A stretch of 64,000 nucleotides of DNA from Geobacteraceae bacterium (GCA_029975275.1 JARKPN010000070.1:1-64000); one strand, 5' to 3'; shown: positions 1-8,144, numbered from the stretch's first letter. Notes: generated from the letters alone by a model not told the origin. Numbers and translations are program-made.

Positions 1-993
1 TGTTACGAGGGGAAGCAGCGTGGGAAGCACTACATGTCGCCGGAGACGGCCGACCTGCTGATGAAATATGCCGAGGAGCATTTTTTACGGCGCGGCAAGG
101 AGCTGATCATCGATTTCTACGGTGGAGAGCCGCTCCTGAGCATCGGGTTGATTCGGGATATCTCCCAGCGCCTGAAGGCATCCGCCGAAAGGGAAGGGAC
201 GGCATACGGCTTCACCCTGGTGACCAACGGGACCCTGCTTACTGCCGATGCGGTTTCGCAACTGGTCACGCTCGGCCTGAAAAGCGTCCGGGTCACCCTG
301 GACGGACCGAGGGAGAACCATGACCGGTATCGACCTTTCTCATCGGGAAAAGGGAGTTTCGAGATCATCATCAGGAACCTGCGGGACGTCTGCGGCCTTA
401 TAAAGGTGGGACTGTCCGGCAACTACACCCGGGACAATTACAGGGAGTTCCCCCGGCTTCTGGACGAGCTTAATGAACGTGGGGTGACCCCCGAGAAGAT
501 AGCGCACGTGATGTTCGCACCGGTAAGCGACACCCTGGGCGAGCACCTCATGCCCGAATTTTCCGAGGGTTGCTGCTCCATTGACGAGCCGTGGTTGGTT
601 GAGGCGAGCATATTCCTCCGTGAGGAGATCCTGCGGCGGGGGTATTACACGCCCAAGGTCATGCCAACCACCTGCATGGTCGAGTTCAGGGACAACCTGG
701 TGGTCAACTATGACGGCACCCTGTACAAATGTCCGGCGTTCATCGGCTGCGAAGGGCTCGACACGGGTCACCTGGAGAGCGGGGTCGGGGATTACCGGGA
801 ATCGCACAACATGGATGTCTGGAAAAAAGACGAATGCCTTGACTGCGCCTACCTTCCACTTTGCTTCGGCGGCTGCAGGTTCTTGAAACTCCTGCAGAGC
901 GGCGCCATCAATGACGTGGAGTGCCGCAGGGCCTGGTTCGACGCTACCCTGGAGGAGCTTGTTCTGCAGGATCTGCGCTATTCCAGGAAATAG
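1..993 (+). CDS. Geopeptide-type radical SAM/SPASM maturase (5' end outside window)
   Basis: The reading frame is open from base 1 and begins CYEGK, which fits the last cysteine of a radical SAM CxxxCxxC motif followed by YE, so the start lies upstream of the window. The first ATG inside the window (base 34) is internal. The C-terminal third is a SPASM domain for extra 4Fe-4S clusters: CMVEF, then YKCPAF, then a CLDCAYLPLCFGGC block. Enzymes of this kind bind AdoMet and modify a ribosomally made peptide. A 33-residue Cys-Cys peptide gene follows 162 bases downstream and is the likely substrate. The layout matches the geopeptide maturase family known from Geobacter. The modification itself cannot be read from sequence. 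Confidence 0.85.
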   Translation, partial: CYEGKQRGKHYMSPETADLLMKYAEEHFLRRGKELIIDFYGGEPLLSIGLIRDISQRLKASAEREGTAYGFTLVTNGTLLTADAVSQLVTLGLKSVRVTLDGPRENHDRYRPFSSGKGSFEIIIRNLRDVCGLIKVGLSGNYTRDNYREFPRLLDELNERGVTPEKIAHVMFAPVSDTLGEHLMPEFSEGCCSIDEPWLVEASIFLREEILRRGYYTPKVMPTTCMVEFRDNLVVNYDGTLYKCPAFIGCEGLDTGHLESGVGDYRESHNMDVWKKDECLDCAYLPLCFGGCRFLKLLQSGAINDVECRRAWFDATLEELVLQDLRYSRK

Positions 994-1155
994 TCTCCCC
1001 GTGCAATGGGCATCCGGAGTTTCCTCTTCCGCCATACATTGTTTTATGCACTGTTCTCCGAAGAAGAAATTAGGCAAATTGACTAACCTATTTCTCCTGT
1101 TAAGCTGATGGTAACTTCGCCATCCGGAATTCAACACGGGAGAAAGGAGTATGTC

Positions 1156-1257
1156 ATGGAAAACGAAGAGATTATTGTGCTGGAAGAATTCGAAGAGTCG
1201 CCCGACGGCCCCGAAGTGTTGTGCTGTTCCCTGACTTACCTGCCTTTGAGGGGCTAG
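1156..1257 (+). CDS. Geopeptide-like precursor peptide (33 aa)
   Basis: This short ORF has an AGGAG ribosome site six bases before the ATG and is followed by a strong terminator. The N-terminal half is very acidic (ENEEIIVLEEFEESPDG), as expected of a leader. The C-terminal part carries an adjacent cysteine pair in VLCCSLTYLPLRG, a plausible core for modification by the SPASM maturase just upstream. It is too short for routine gene calling. The assignment as maturase substrate rests on adjacency and on the leader/core composition. A +1-frame ATG at 1151 also exists but is closer to the ribosome site and gives no sensible peptide. Confidence 0.75.
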   Translation: MENEEIIVLEEFEESPDGPEVLCCSLTYLPLRG

Positions 1258-1272
1258 CCCTGCCGTCCCAGG

Positions 1273-1302
1273 ATAAAAAAGGGAGCTCGCTCCCTTTTTT
1301 AT
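1273..1302 (+). terminator. Intrinsic terminator after the geopeptide gene
   Basis: A-run, GGGAG, loop, CTCCC and a T-run form a near-perfect palindrome 15 bases after the peptide stop. It should end the maturase-peptide transcript, and the flanking A and T runs make it work in either direction. Confidence 0.85.
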
Positions 1303-1408
1303 CCCGCCACCTTATCTGATACGGCCGGCACCATTTCGCCGGTGTACCCCCTGCTTCATTTCAGTTTCGGCGTCGCGATCAGGGTCGTGTATGCATCTTT
1401 CAAAATGC

Positions 1409-1437
1409 TTGACAGGCACATTGCGTCATGGTATAAA
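1409..1437 (+). promoter_or_regulatory. Sigma-70 promoter of tRNA-Asn
   Basis: TTGACA (1409-1414), a 17-base spacer and TATAAA (1432-1437) give a near-consensus promoter. Its start would fall about 20 bases before the mature tRNA 5' end. Confidence 0.75.
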
Positions 1438-1465
1438 CGCGTTCTCTTTGCAGAAAACCTAATAT

Positions 1466-1541
<76 letters not shown>

Positions 1542-1653
1542 TACTATCAAGGCCATATCCGAACAGGGTATGGCCTTTTTCATAGCCAATCAACGTTACC
1601 GGTCTCGCCAGAAGTATCATCAAAAATTCGAAGTTCGTCCACGATGTGGAGCC

Positions 1654-1704
1654 ATACCCCAAAAATGGGACTTTTCAAAGAGAAAAGTCCCATTTTTGGG
1701 GTAT
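1654..1704. repeat. Palindromic hairpin element, 23-5-23, copy 1
   Basis: Two perfect 23-base arms (1654-1676 and 1682-1704) surround a 5-base loop. The core AAAAATGGGACTTTT and its complement recur in a second element with exactly the same 23-5-23 geometry at 11994-12044. Here it lies between tRNA-Asn and the opposing HisF-like gene, so it can act as a bidirectional terminator. A degenerate relative appears around 2767-2826. From 1705 to 1884 there is no gene I can support. Confidence 0.85.
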
Positions 1705-1884
1705 GCAGTAATCCCTGTAATCAGTCACCAGCGATTCATGTGTTCAAGTTTATCAGCTGATACGGCCCTCTTTGCGAGGGAACCAAGAGCCAGTCGCACG
1801 GCATCACCGATAGCAATAACCCCAACGACCGCAAGTTTCTCCCCGATGTCAGGCCGGTTATCAATCGGGTTCGCTTCGCACGTG

Positions 1885-2646
1885 TCACATGACGGAAACG
1901 CCCTGGTCGCGGAGGTACTTTTTCAATTCGGGAATCCCAATGATTCCGAAATGGAATACCGATGCGGCGAGCAGTATGGTAGCTCCCGCTTCTACGGCCT
2001 CAAGGAAATGCTCCCATTGTCCCGCTCCGCCGGATGCCACAACTTCAGCGGAAACGGCATTTTTGATGGCCTTGATTACCGGCAGATCATAGCCGGTCCG
2101 CGCGCCGTCGCCGGCCTTGCTGGTGGGCAGGATGACCGGGATACCGTATCCGTCAACACGTCGCGCCCATTCCACTGCATCCGTTCCGGTTGCGGTTCGC
2201 CCCCCGTCGATGTAGACTTCATAGCCAGAGGGCATGGCGCTGTTTTTGTCCACGTCGATGGCAACCGTTACCACATCAGGGCCGAATTCCTTGACCATGT
2301 CAGGGATCAGTTCCGGTTTACGGAAAGCTGCGCTGCTCACCGATACCTTATTCGCACCTGAACGCAGCACAGCCTCCGCCGACTTCACATCCGAAATGCC
2401 TCCTCCGACGGTAAACGGCACTGTCGTAACTTCCGCGACACGTTTCACCATATCCAGCATGGTGGCCCGGCCCTCCACCGTGGCCGTGATATCGAGCATC
2501 GCAAGTTCGTCCGCTCCGTTACGGCAGTATGCCAGCGCGCATTCCACCGGATCTCCCGCATCCTTGATATCCACGAAATGGACTCCCTTCACGACGCGTC
2601 CGTTCTGCATGTCCAGACACGGCATGATACGAATCGGCTTCCTCAT
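1885..2646 (-). CDS. hisF: HisF-family cyclase paralogue without a HisH partner
   Basis: A (beta/alpha)8 barrel of the imidazole glycerol phosphate synthase cyclase family, about 253 residues, the usual HisF length. It keeps both catalytic aspartates (PCLDMQNGRVVKG near the N-terminus and VAIDVDKN mid-protein) and the phosphate loops VGGGIS and ASGGAG. It differs from ordinary HisF around LPTSKAGDGARTGYDL, where LLTSMDRDGTKDGYDL is typical. The start at 2646 was chosen because AGGAGG lies nine bases upstream. No hisH or other his gene is adjacent. It may be a second HisF, or a HisF-like enzyme acting in another glutamine-amidotransferase pathway. Confidence 0.75.
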   Translation of the reverse strand: MRKPIRIMPCLDMQNGRVVKGVHFVDIKDAGDPVECALAYCRNGADELAMLDITATVEGRATMLDMVKRVAEVTTVPFTVGGGISDVKSAEAVLRSGANKVSVSSAAFRKPELIPDMVKEFGPDVVTVAIDVDKNSAMPSGYEVYIDGGRTATGTDAVEWARRVDGYGIPVILPTSKAGDGARTGYDLPVIKAIKNAVSAEVVASGGAGQWEHFLEAVEAGATILLAASVFHFGIIGIPELKKYLRDQGVSVM

Positions 2647-2679
2647 CAGCGGCATCCTCCTTTTTGTCATCATTATTGA

Positions 2680-3000
2680 TCAGCAGTGCTTCGAGCGGAG
2701 AGTACGCCAAATTATCGCAAGAAACAACGGCTTTCTGAATTGCGGCACCATCCTCGTTGCTGGGGAGCCATACTCCAAAAGCGCGAGTTTTCCTTGCGCA
2801 AAGCCCCCTTTTTCGTCCGAGAAAAATCGAGCCGACCGAAACTCATCCCTCCAGCGTTGTTTTTGCGGATTGGTAATCATGTTCGGATGCAGTTCGTAAC
2901 GGGCTGCCAATTCGCTGATGGTCTGCTCGCCACGAATTGCCTCCAAGGCAACCCTGGCCTTAAGCTCGGCGGAATAACGCTTGCGTCTAGTCATGCTCAT
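2680..3000 (-). pseudogene. IS3-family transposase OrfA fragment
   Basis: The first 44 or so residues are a typical IS3 OrfA helix-turn-helix: MTRRKRYSAELKARVALEAI, then ISELAARYELHPNMIT. After HPNMITN the similarity stops and the frame runs into unrelated sequence that overlaps a degenerate hairpin repeat. No OrfB (DDE) follows. It is a dead remnant. Confidence 0.8.
2759..2774 (+). repeat. 16-bp direct repeat, copy 2 (ectopic tRNA-Asn 3' end)
   Basis: An exact copy of the tRNA-Asn 3' end and flank (1530-1545). It is followed by CCAAAA, as in the flank of the hairpin at 1654, so the match may come from the hairpin element's boundary rather than from an attachment site. Confidence 0.55.
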
Positions 3001-3068
3001 GGGTGGTAGTCCTCCTTAACAGGTTGCAGTTATCTACCTTAACACTCTGTCCGTTTTTTGGGAGCCAC
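2869..3068 (-). mobile_element. IS3-family insertion sequence, 5' remnant
   Basis: Reading the minus strand, GGCTCCCAAAAAACGGACAG (about 3068-3049), continuing to GTGTTAAGG, resembles an IS3-group terminal inverted repeat. It is followed by a ribosome site AAGGAGG and the OrfA start. The rest of the element, including OrfB and the other end, is gone. Confidence 0.6.
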
Positions 3069-3148
3069 CCCTGTAATTTCTGGATTCCCGCCTACGCGGG
3101 AATGACCGGAAAGCAACCTTTGTCTGGGGACAGTTCCGTAGAAAAACG

Positions 3149-3177
3149 TTGACAAGCCCTCGCAGAAATGGTATCGA
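3149..3177 (+). promoter_or_regulatory. Sigma-70-like promoter before tandem riboswitches
   Basis: TTGACA (3149-3154), a 17-base spacer and TATCGA (3172-3177). Transcription would start near 3184, just before the first riboswitch aptamer. Confidence 0.55.
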
Positions 3178-3202
3178 TGCAGAAAATTGTTTGAGCAGAT
3201 AG

Positions 3203-3308
3203 ACGATAATACTTAACCATTCGTAAGAATGGGGCGGAAAGCCTACGGGTCTTACTGAGACAGCCGGGTTGCCGAAATATCACGCGATATTTGGTCCCGG
3301 CTTTTTTT
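3203..3308 (+). promoter_or_regulatory. GEMM-I riboswitch 1 (cyclic AMP-GMP type) with terminator
   Basis: The aptamer matches the GEMM-I fold: ATACTTAACC, a tetraloop-capped CCATTCGTAAGAATGG stem, GGCGGAAAGCC, then AGCCGGGTTGCCGAAA. Aligned to the Vibrio Vc2 aptamer, the ligand-contact position G20 is an A here, the change associated with the Geobacter riboswitches that prefer 3',3'-cyclic AMP-GMP over cyclic di-GMP. The A stacked between the ligand bases (A47) is kept. The 3' aptamer strand AGCCGGG also pairs with TCCCGGCT ahead of seven Ts (3262-3308), so ligand binding should block the terminator: an ON switch. A plain cyclic di-GMP switch is the alternative. Confidence 0.85.
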
Positions 3309-3420
3309 GTTGTCAAAACATAAAAAGGAGATCGAGTCAGTAAGAGATGTCCCTTCAAGGATGCCGTAGTATACCGGTCGTGTCTGTGACGGGAAAACGG
3401 CATTAAAAGGTTGGTGGTGA

Positions 3421-3524
3421 ACGATAATACTCAACCATCCGCGAGGGTGGGGCGGAAAGCCTACAGGGTCTCTCTGAGACAGCCGGGTTACCGAAATGTC
3501 ACCTTGTATTCGGTCCCGGCTTTT
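3421..3524 (+). promoter_or_regulatory. GEMM-I riboswitch 2 (tandem copy) with terminator
   Basis: This is a second aptamer about 215 bases after the first, with the same conserved blocks: ATACTCAACC, CCATCCGCGAGGGTGG, GGCGGAAAGCC and AGCCGGGTTACCGAAA. It also has A at the position equivalent to G20. AGCCGGG (3481) pairs with TCCCGGCT followed by a short T-run, again an antitermination design. Two complete switch-plus-terminator units in series would need both to be ligand-bound for read-through, giving a sharper response. The next gene starts at 3687, and the stretch 3525-3686 holds no other signal I recognise. Confidence 0.85.
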
Positions 3525-3686
3525 CTGTATATGAAACTGCGGGGAACAATCTCAACAAGAGGTTACGGTCAACAAAGACTGCAAGGATGAACATTATTCA
3601 AACAGGAAGTCGGTCGTCTCGATGTAAGTACAGAAACGGATGCCCGGTGTATTTTTTATTGTCGAGAAAGGTACCTTGTTGAACCC

Positions 3687-5006
3687 ATGTATCGAATAGT
3701 TAAGCTGTCACTGTTATCCAATTGGTGTCGTCTTATAGCTCTAGGTATATTCGTCTTCTATCTCCATGGATGTGCTGTTATGAAAAGTGTCCAGGAGAAA
3801 GCATGGTCTTTTCCAGGCCATCCTGAAAAGGAGATCGAACGAAATGAGTTTACGGTTGCAAAAGGAGAAGACGTCATTGGCCGGTTGGCAGTCATCAGGC
3901 TTGAAAAGGGGGACACGCTGCCGGATATTGCAAGGCACTTCGGTTTGGGGATCAATGCAATCAGCACAGCGAATCCAGGGGTGGATATATGGGTGCCGGA
4001 GGCCGGAGAGAGTATCATGTTGCCTCTGAGTTTTATCCTGCCGGACGCTCCCAGAAAAGGCATTGTGGTCAACTTGGCCACCATGAGGCTCTTTCAATAT
4101 AAAGAGGATGACAAGTCGCTGGTGGTGTCGACTTACCCGGTCGGCGTCGGGACCAAAGAGCGACCTACACCCAGAGGCCAAATGCGTGTTGCGCGCAAGG
4201 CAACCCGGCCGACCTGGCATGTGCCTGCTTCAATTGCTGAGGACCATCGAAAAAAAGGAGATCCTCTGCCCGCGGAAGTTCCGCCGGGACCTCAAAATCC
4301 CCTGGGAGAATACGCGCTTTATTTAAGCAAATCGGGTTATCTGATCCATGGTACCAACAAACCGGCCAGCATCGGTCTTAAGGCAACCAATGGCTGCATG
4401 AGGCTCTATCCGGAAAACGTGAAAAAGCTCTACAATGACACCCCGGTCAATACACCCGTAGTCATTGTCAACCAGCCATATCTCATAGGTCAACGCGATG
4501 GAGTACTCTACATGGAAGCTCATACGCCTCTGGAAGGCTCGGGTACGGTTGAGCAGGAAAAGGTATATGCAAAATTGAGAAATATTGAAGATAAATCGGC
4601 GCGTACGCTTGACTGGAAAAAAGTTAAGGAAGTGCAGACCGAGGCCCGAGGGATTCCTGTTCCCATCTTCGAGATACGTCAGGGAAGCGAAAAAGAGGTT
4701 CCGAAACCCATAAAAGTAGAGCACCCGGACAAATTGTACGGCAAACCGGAAATACCGGAACTGAGGCTGGATGCATGGTATGTTTTGGCTGCTGATGTGC
4801 GGGAAGAGATTGATGCCCTGAGAATTGCCGCCATTATCAACCACCAGGGGCCGCAAATCCCGGCAAGGGTGTTATCAAGGAACAAGGGCTACCGTGTTAT
4901 CGCCGGCCCTTTCAATGATATCAGCGAGGCCAAAGACGCAGCCAAACGCCTGAAAATCGATTTGGACATAGATGGTATACTGATTGAACCTGTCCAGAAG
5001 GGATAG
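3687..5006 (+). CDS. L,D-transpeptidase lipoprotein with LysM and SPOR-like domains
   Basis: A lipoprotein: a hydrophobic N-terminus ends in a lipobox LHGC with Cys29. Residues about 48-112 form a LysM peptidoglycan-binding repeat, and about 123-265 a YkuD/ErfK catalytic domain with its motif intact (HGTNKPASIG, then TNGCMRLYPEN). The last 75 or so residues look like a SPOR domain. Enzymes of this family join lipoprotein or peptide amines to diaminopimelate in peptidoglycan in the periplasm. It is the first gene after two tandem GEMM-I riboswitches and is followed by a Braun-like lipoprotein, a natural substrate. The ribosome site is weak (GAAAGG, 15 bases away), and no better in-frame start is visible. 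Confidence 0.9.
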   Translation: MYRIVKLSLLSNWCRLIALGIFVFYLHGCAVMKSVQEKAWSFPGHPEKEIERNEFTVAKGEDVIGRLAVIRLEKGDTLPDIARHFGLGINAISTANPGVDIWVPEAGESIMLPLSFILPDAPRKGIVVNLATMRLFQYKEDDKSLVVSTYPVGVGTKERPTPRGQMRVARKATRPTWHVPASIAEDHRKKGDPLPAEVPPGPQNPLGEYALYLSKSGYLIHGTNKPASIGLKATNGCMRLYPENVKKLYNDTPVNTPVVIVNQPYLIGQRDGVLYMEAHTPLEGSGTVEQEKVYAKLRNIEDKSARTLDWKKVKEVQTEARGIPVPIFEIRQGSEKEVPKPIKVEHPDKLYGKPEIPELRLDAWYVLAADVREEIDALRIAAIINHQGPQIPARVLSRNKGYRVIAGPFNDISEAKDAAKRLKIDLDIDGILIEPVQKG

Positions 5007-5103
5007 TCGGTCCCGCCTGTTCTCGTGTTCGGGCGGGATGGCGCGGATTTCAGGCCTTCCCCTTCCTGGCAAGGTACACTGAGCAGAAAGGAGGTGATTA
5101 GAA

Positions 5104-5406
5104 ATGAAGAGAAGTCTTTTGCTGATCTCGATGATGCTTGTTCTCCCTGTTACGCTGATTGGTTGCGCAACATCCGGTGACCTCGAGAAAGTGCAGGCGG
5201 AGCAAAAACTGATTGATGCGAAAGCTGAGCAGGCGTTGCAGGATGCGCAAGCTGCCAAGGCGGCGGCCGATGCGGCCAAGTTAAGGGCGGATGAAACATC
5301 AGCCCGCGCTGAAGATGCCATAAAGGCTGCAGAGGAAAGGGAAAGGATCGCAGATGAAAAGGCGCAAAAAGCTGACGCCGCTTTCCAGAGATCGATGAGG
5401 AAGTAA
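5104..5406 (+). CDS. Braun-like (Lpp/OprI-type) alanine-zipper lipoprotein
   Basis: A 100-residue lipoprotein: the signal peptide ends in LIGC (Cys21), then an uninterrupted alanine-rich coiled coil (heptads such as AEQALQDAQAAKAAADAAK), ending in MRK. A C-terminal lysine is the residue through which Braun lipoprotein is linked to peptidoglycan by L,D-transpeptidases. The AAAGGAGGTGATTA ribosome site is ideal, suggesting high expression. It sits between two L,D-transpeptidase lipoproteins and downstream of the riboswitches. I infer that these enzymes attach it to the wall. Confidence 0.85.
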   Translation: MKRSLLLISMMLVLPVTLIGCATSGDLEKVQAEQKLIDAKAEQALQDAQAAKAAADAAKLRADETSARAEDAIKAAEERERIADEKAQKADAAFQRSMRK

Positions 5407-5451
5407 GGTAAGTTGATTTAAGGTAGCTGTTAACCTTTCCTGTGGTACTCC

Positions 5452-5497
5452 GGATAAGGAAGCGGCAGGGCACTAAAACCCTGCCGCTTCCTTATCC
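5452..5497. terminator. Long perfect hairpin after the lipoprotein gene
   Basis: Two perfect 19-base arms (5452-5470, 5479-5497) flank an 8-base loop. There is no clear T-run, so it may end transcription weakly or protect the lipoprotein mRNA 3' end. Confidence 0.7.
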
Positions 5498-5602
5498 ACT
5501 ATTCAAGCCTGTCAGGGCCATTCAAACGTTTGACCTGTTGAACCGGGATGTCAGGCTCTTAGCATAAAGATATTCCTGATGCTTCTGCCAAGGGGTGCGG
5601 AG

Positions 5603-6616
5603 ATGAGACCACTGAGAATCTTCCAGCTTGTACTGTCCGAAAGATTTAGACCGTCTTTGGCATATATGGCTGAAAAACAAAGCAGGATTGGAGAGCGTTT
5701 TTGCTTTTTCTTTCGTTGCATCATAATCACATCGATTCTGATATCCGGATGCAGCCACTTTAATGAAGGATCCCGGGCCAGGTCAACCTTCGAAGAGGCG
5801 AATGCTTTGTTCAGTCAGGGAAGCTACAGGGCCTCTCTGAACAAATATGAGCAGATTATTGAAAAATATCCCACGACGGGAGACAGGGTTCTGTTCGAGA
5901 TGGGCATTATCCATTCTTATCCGAAGAATGAACAAAAAGACTATCAGAAATCCCTGGAATGTTTTCAGAAGATCCTGAAGGATTACCCGGGGAGCGGGTA
6001 CAGGCAGGACAGTGAGATGATGATATTTTATATCAATAATGTCGCTCTCAAGGATAAAACGATTACTGCGCAGCAATCACAGATTGAGACTCTCCGGCAA
6101 AAGGTTGAAAGCAAGGAGAACGAGGTTATTACACTGCAAAAAAAGATTGAGGCGCTCGAAAAGAAGGTTTTTGCTTATGCAATCCAGGGGGGATCGGCGG
6201 ATAAGATTTTGATAGAGAAAAAAGAACGACGATTGATGTTGATCGCAAAGGGTGAGGTGCTCAAAACCTATAAGATAGCCTTGGGGGGAAACCCCGTCGG
6301 TCCAAAAGAAAGGCAAGGCGATAACAAAACCCCGGAGGGGACCTACGTCATCGATTCAAGAAACAAGAACAGCCGTCATCACCTTTCTCTTCGTATTTCC
6401 TACCCAAACGAGAGAGACAAAAAGCGCGCAAGAGAACTGGGCGTTTCTCCGGGCGGAGACATCATGATCCACGGGATCAAGAATGGTTTCTCGTGGGTTG
6501 GTGATTCTCATGCGGAGATTGACTGGACAAAAGGGTGTATTGCGGTATCAGACGAAGAAATAGAGGAAATTGCCAAGCTGGCGCCAAATGGTACGATTGT
6601 CGAGATAAGGCCGTAG
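5603..6616 (+). CDS. L,D-transpeptidase lipoprotein with TPR and coiled coil
   Basis: After a signal peptide ending in lipobox ISGC comes a tetratricopeptide region (FEEANALFSQGSYRASLNKY, then a second YQKSLECFQ repeat), a coiled coil of about 45 residues (IETLRQKVESKENEVITLQ), and a C-terminal YkuD domain with HGIKNGFSW and the catalytic TKGCIAVSDEE. The overall plan is tether, spacer and catalytic head. The start is uncertain: 5603 has AAGGGG upstream, while ATG 5666 gives a more normal 29-residue signal. It lies downstream of the Braun-like lipoprotein, across a hairpin, so it may be under separate control. Confidence 0.85.
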   Translation: MRPLRIFQLVLSERFRPSLAYMAEKQSRIGERFCFFFRCIIITSILISGCSHFNEGSRARSTFEEANALFSQGSYRASLNKYEQIIEKYPTTGDRVLFEMGIIHSYPKNEQKDYQKSLECFQKILKDYPGSGYRQDSEMMIFYINNVALKDKTITAQQSQIETLRQKVESKENEVITLQKKIEALEKKVFAYAIQGGSADKILIEKKERRLMLIAKGEVLKTYKIALGGNPVGPKERQGDNKTPEGTYVIDSRNKNSRHHLSLRISYPNERDKKRARELGVSPGGDIMIHGIKNGFSWVGDSHAEIDWTKGCIAVSDEEIEEIAKLAPNGTIVEIRP

Positions 6617-6743
6617 AAGATTTCTCCCTGTAATACATCATTCCCACCTGCAAAGGAGCCTGCATGCTCCAACACCAGGGCCCTCTTGCCTCGAGTTTGC
6701 CGTTCTGGACACGATATCAGACCAACGGGCGATATGACTTGAG

Positions 6744-7145
6744 TTACGGTGGGCTTACGGTGACCTTTGTCGCCTTGATCAGCCATAGCACCTCGCTACC
6801 GACATCGAGCCCCAGGGAGTGCCATGACGATGTTCTGACGACTGCCGTAATCGGGGACCCGTGGTAGTCCAGAACGACGCGTGTAAGGGCTTCTCCTTGT
6901 TCCACCGAATCAACCACTGCGGTGAAGCGCTTCTTGATGGTGGTGTCTTCCGAAAAATATTTCGCCAGAATCACGTCCATTTCGTCGAAAGATACTGCAA
7001 CGGCATCTCCCGGCTGAAAGGGAGGCTTGTCATCAGTACATGCGCCTATACCTGCGATGGTAAAGCCGGTCGGCAATTGGATTTCATAAGTTGCGTACGG
7101 GTCGTCCCGGGTTACACTGACGACCTGTCCGTTGAGTTTGTTCAT
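6744..7145 (-). CDS. Tandem TOBE/Mop-like (molbindin-type) protein
   Basis: A 133-residue soluble protein with no signal peptide, made of two similar halves of about 65 residues. Each begins with a strand pattern like GQVVSV or TAVVDSV and ends in a segment such as DEMDVILAK or WLIKATKVTV, as in the ligand-binding TOBE domains of molybdate-binding proteins. The GGAGGAGG ribosome site is strong. No molybdate transporter is adjacent. The role as an oxyanion-binding protein is by resemblance. Bases 6617-6743 hold no gene. Confidence 0.6.
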   Translation of the reverse strand: MNKLNGQVVSVTRDDPYATYEIQLPTGFTIAGIGACTDDKPPFQPGDAVAVSFDEMDVILAKYFSEDTTIKKRFTAVVDSVEQGEALTRVVLDYHGSPITAVVRTSSWHSLGLDVGSEVLWLIKATKVTVSPP

Positions 7146-7250
7146 TTCCTCCTCCTTTCCTCAAGATGAATTTTTCTCCGGTAATGAACCCGTTTGTCCG
7201 GATTTATGCGGATAGAGTCAGGCTGTAAGGCTTTATTTACAGGCAAGTTC

Positions 7251-8134
7251 TTAGTCTTTCAGGTACCCAAGCATGGAAAGAAGCGCTGAATTCCTGTTGT
7301 CATGCAGCCAGGCGGCGGCAAGGCGAATTGGTTCGAGGGCGTCGTTCAGCGGCACGAATACCACGTTTGGATGCGGCAGGTTCCTGACATCGCTTGGCAT
7401 GAGACATACCCCCACACCCGCCCCGATCATACCAAGCACTTCAACAAGGCTGTTGGCCTTGACCGCCAAGGTCGGTTGGAATCCCGCCGAGGTGCATGCC
7501 TTGGTGATGGTCTGATTGCGACCGGGAAACTTCTCTTCACAGTAGCCGATAAACTTTTCCGACTCCAATTCCCGGAGCCGGATCACGGTACGTTCTGCCA
7601 GTCGGTGCCGGGCCGGAATGGCTGCTTCCAATCTCAGTTCTTTCACTGCCGTTATCCGTATTCCATTGTGCAGGTCATCGTAAGGATTACCGAGAAACGC
7701 TACGTCGATCAGATAATGTTCCGCAGGGCGACAATCTGATCACCTGGGGGCATTTCGTGCATGACGAGCTCGATTTCCGGGTGTTCAAGGGTCAGTTTTC
7801 TCATGATGTCACCAAGAAAGGAGGCAAGTGCGGTTGCGATGAAACCGATAGAGAGCTTGCTCCGCACGTGACCGGCCTCTTTCGTCGCTTTTACCGCTTC
7901 TTCGCAGTCGTTCAGGATCCGGCGCGCGTGCTGGAAAAATGTTTCTCCGGCCGGCGTAAGGTCGAGCCCGGACCGTTGGCGAAGGAACAGAACGGTGTCC
8001 AATTCGCGCTCCAGCTCCCGGAGCAACCGGCTGATGACCGGTTGAGAGATGTTCAGGGTATGCGACGCCTTAGTGAAATTCCGTTCTCTGGCGGCGGCGA
8101 CAAAGTATCTGATATGACGGAGTTCCATGGTCAC
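7251..8134 (-). pseudogene. LysR-family regulator broken by a single-base frameshift
   Basis: The first part (8134 to about 7710) is a complete LysR helix-turn-helix and linker: MELRHIRYFVAAARERNFTK, then ISQPVISRLLRELE. It stops in frame after VALRNII. The rest of the effector domain continues in another frame from about 7706 (IDVAFLGNPYDD) to GYLKD at 7251. The total span, 884 bases, is one base short of a multiple of three, so one deleted base near 7709 explains the break. It is divergent from the isochorismatase-like gene, the usual LysR target arrangement. It may be a true mutation or a sequencing error. Confidence 0.8.
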
Positions 8135-8144
8135 AAGTATTACA

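Noticed and set aside
1737-1884. Open minus-strand stretch reading EKLAVVGVIAIGDAVRLALG
   Set aside because: It looks protein-like but has no start codon after an upstream stop, so it is at most a gene remnant.
3347-3406. 19-codon ORF between the two riboswitches
   Set aside because: The only purine-rich site is too far from the ATG, and the stop lies right before the second aptamer without further support.
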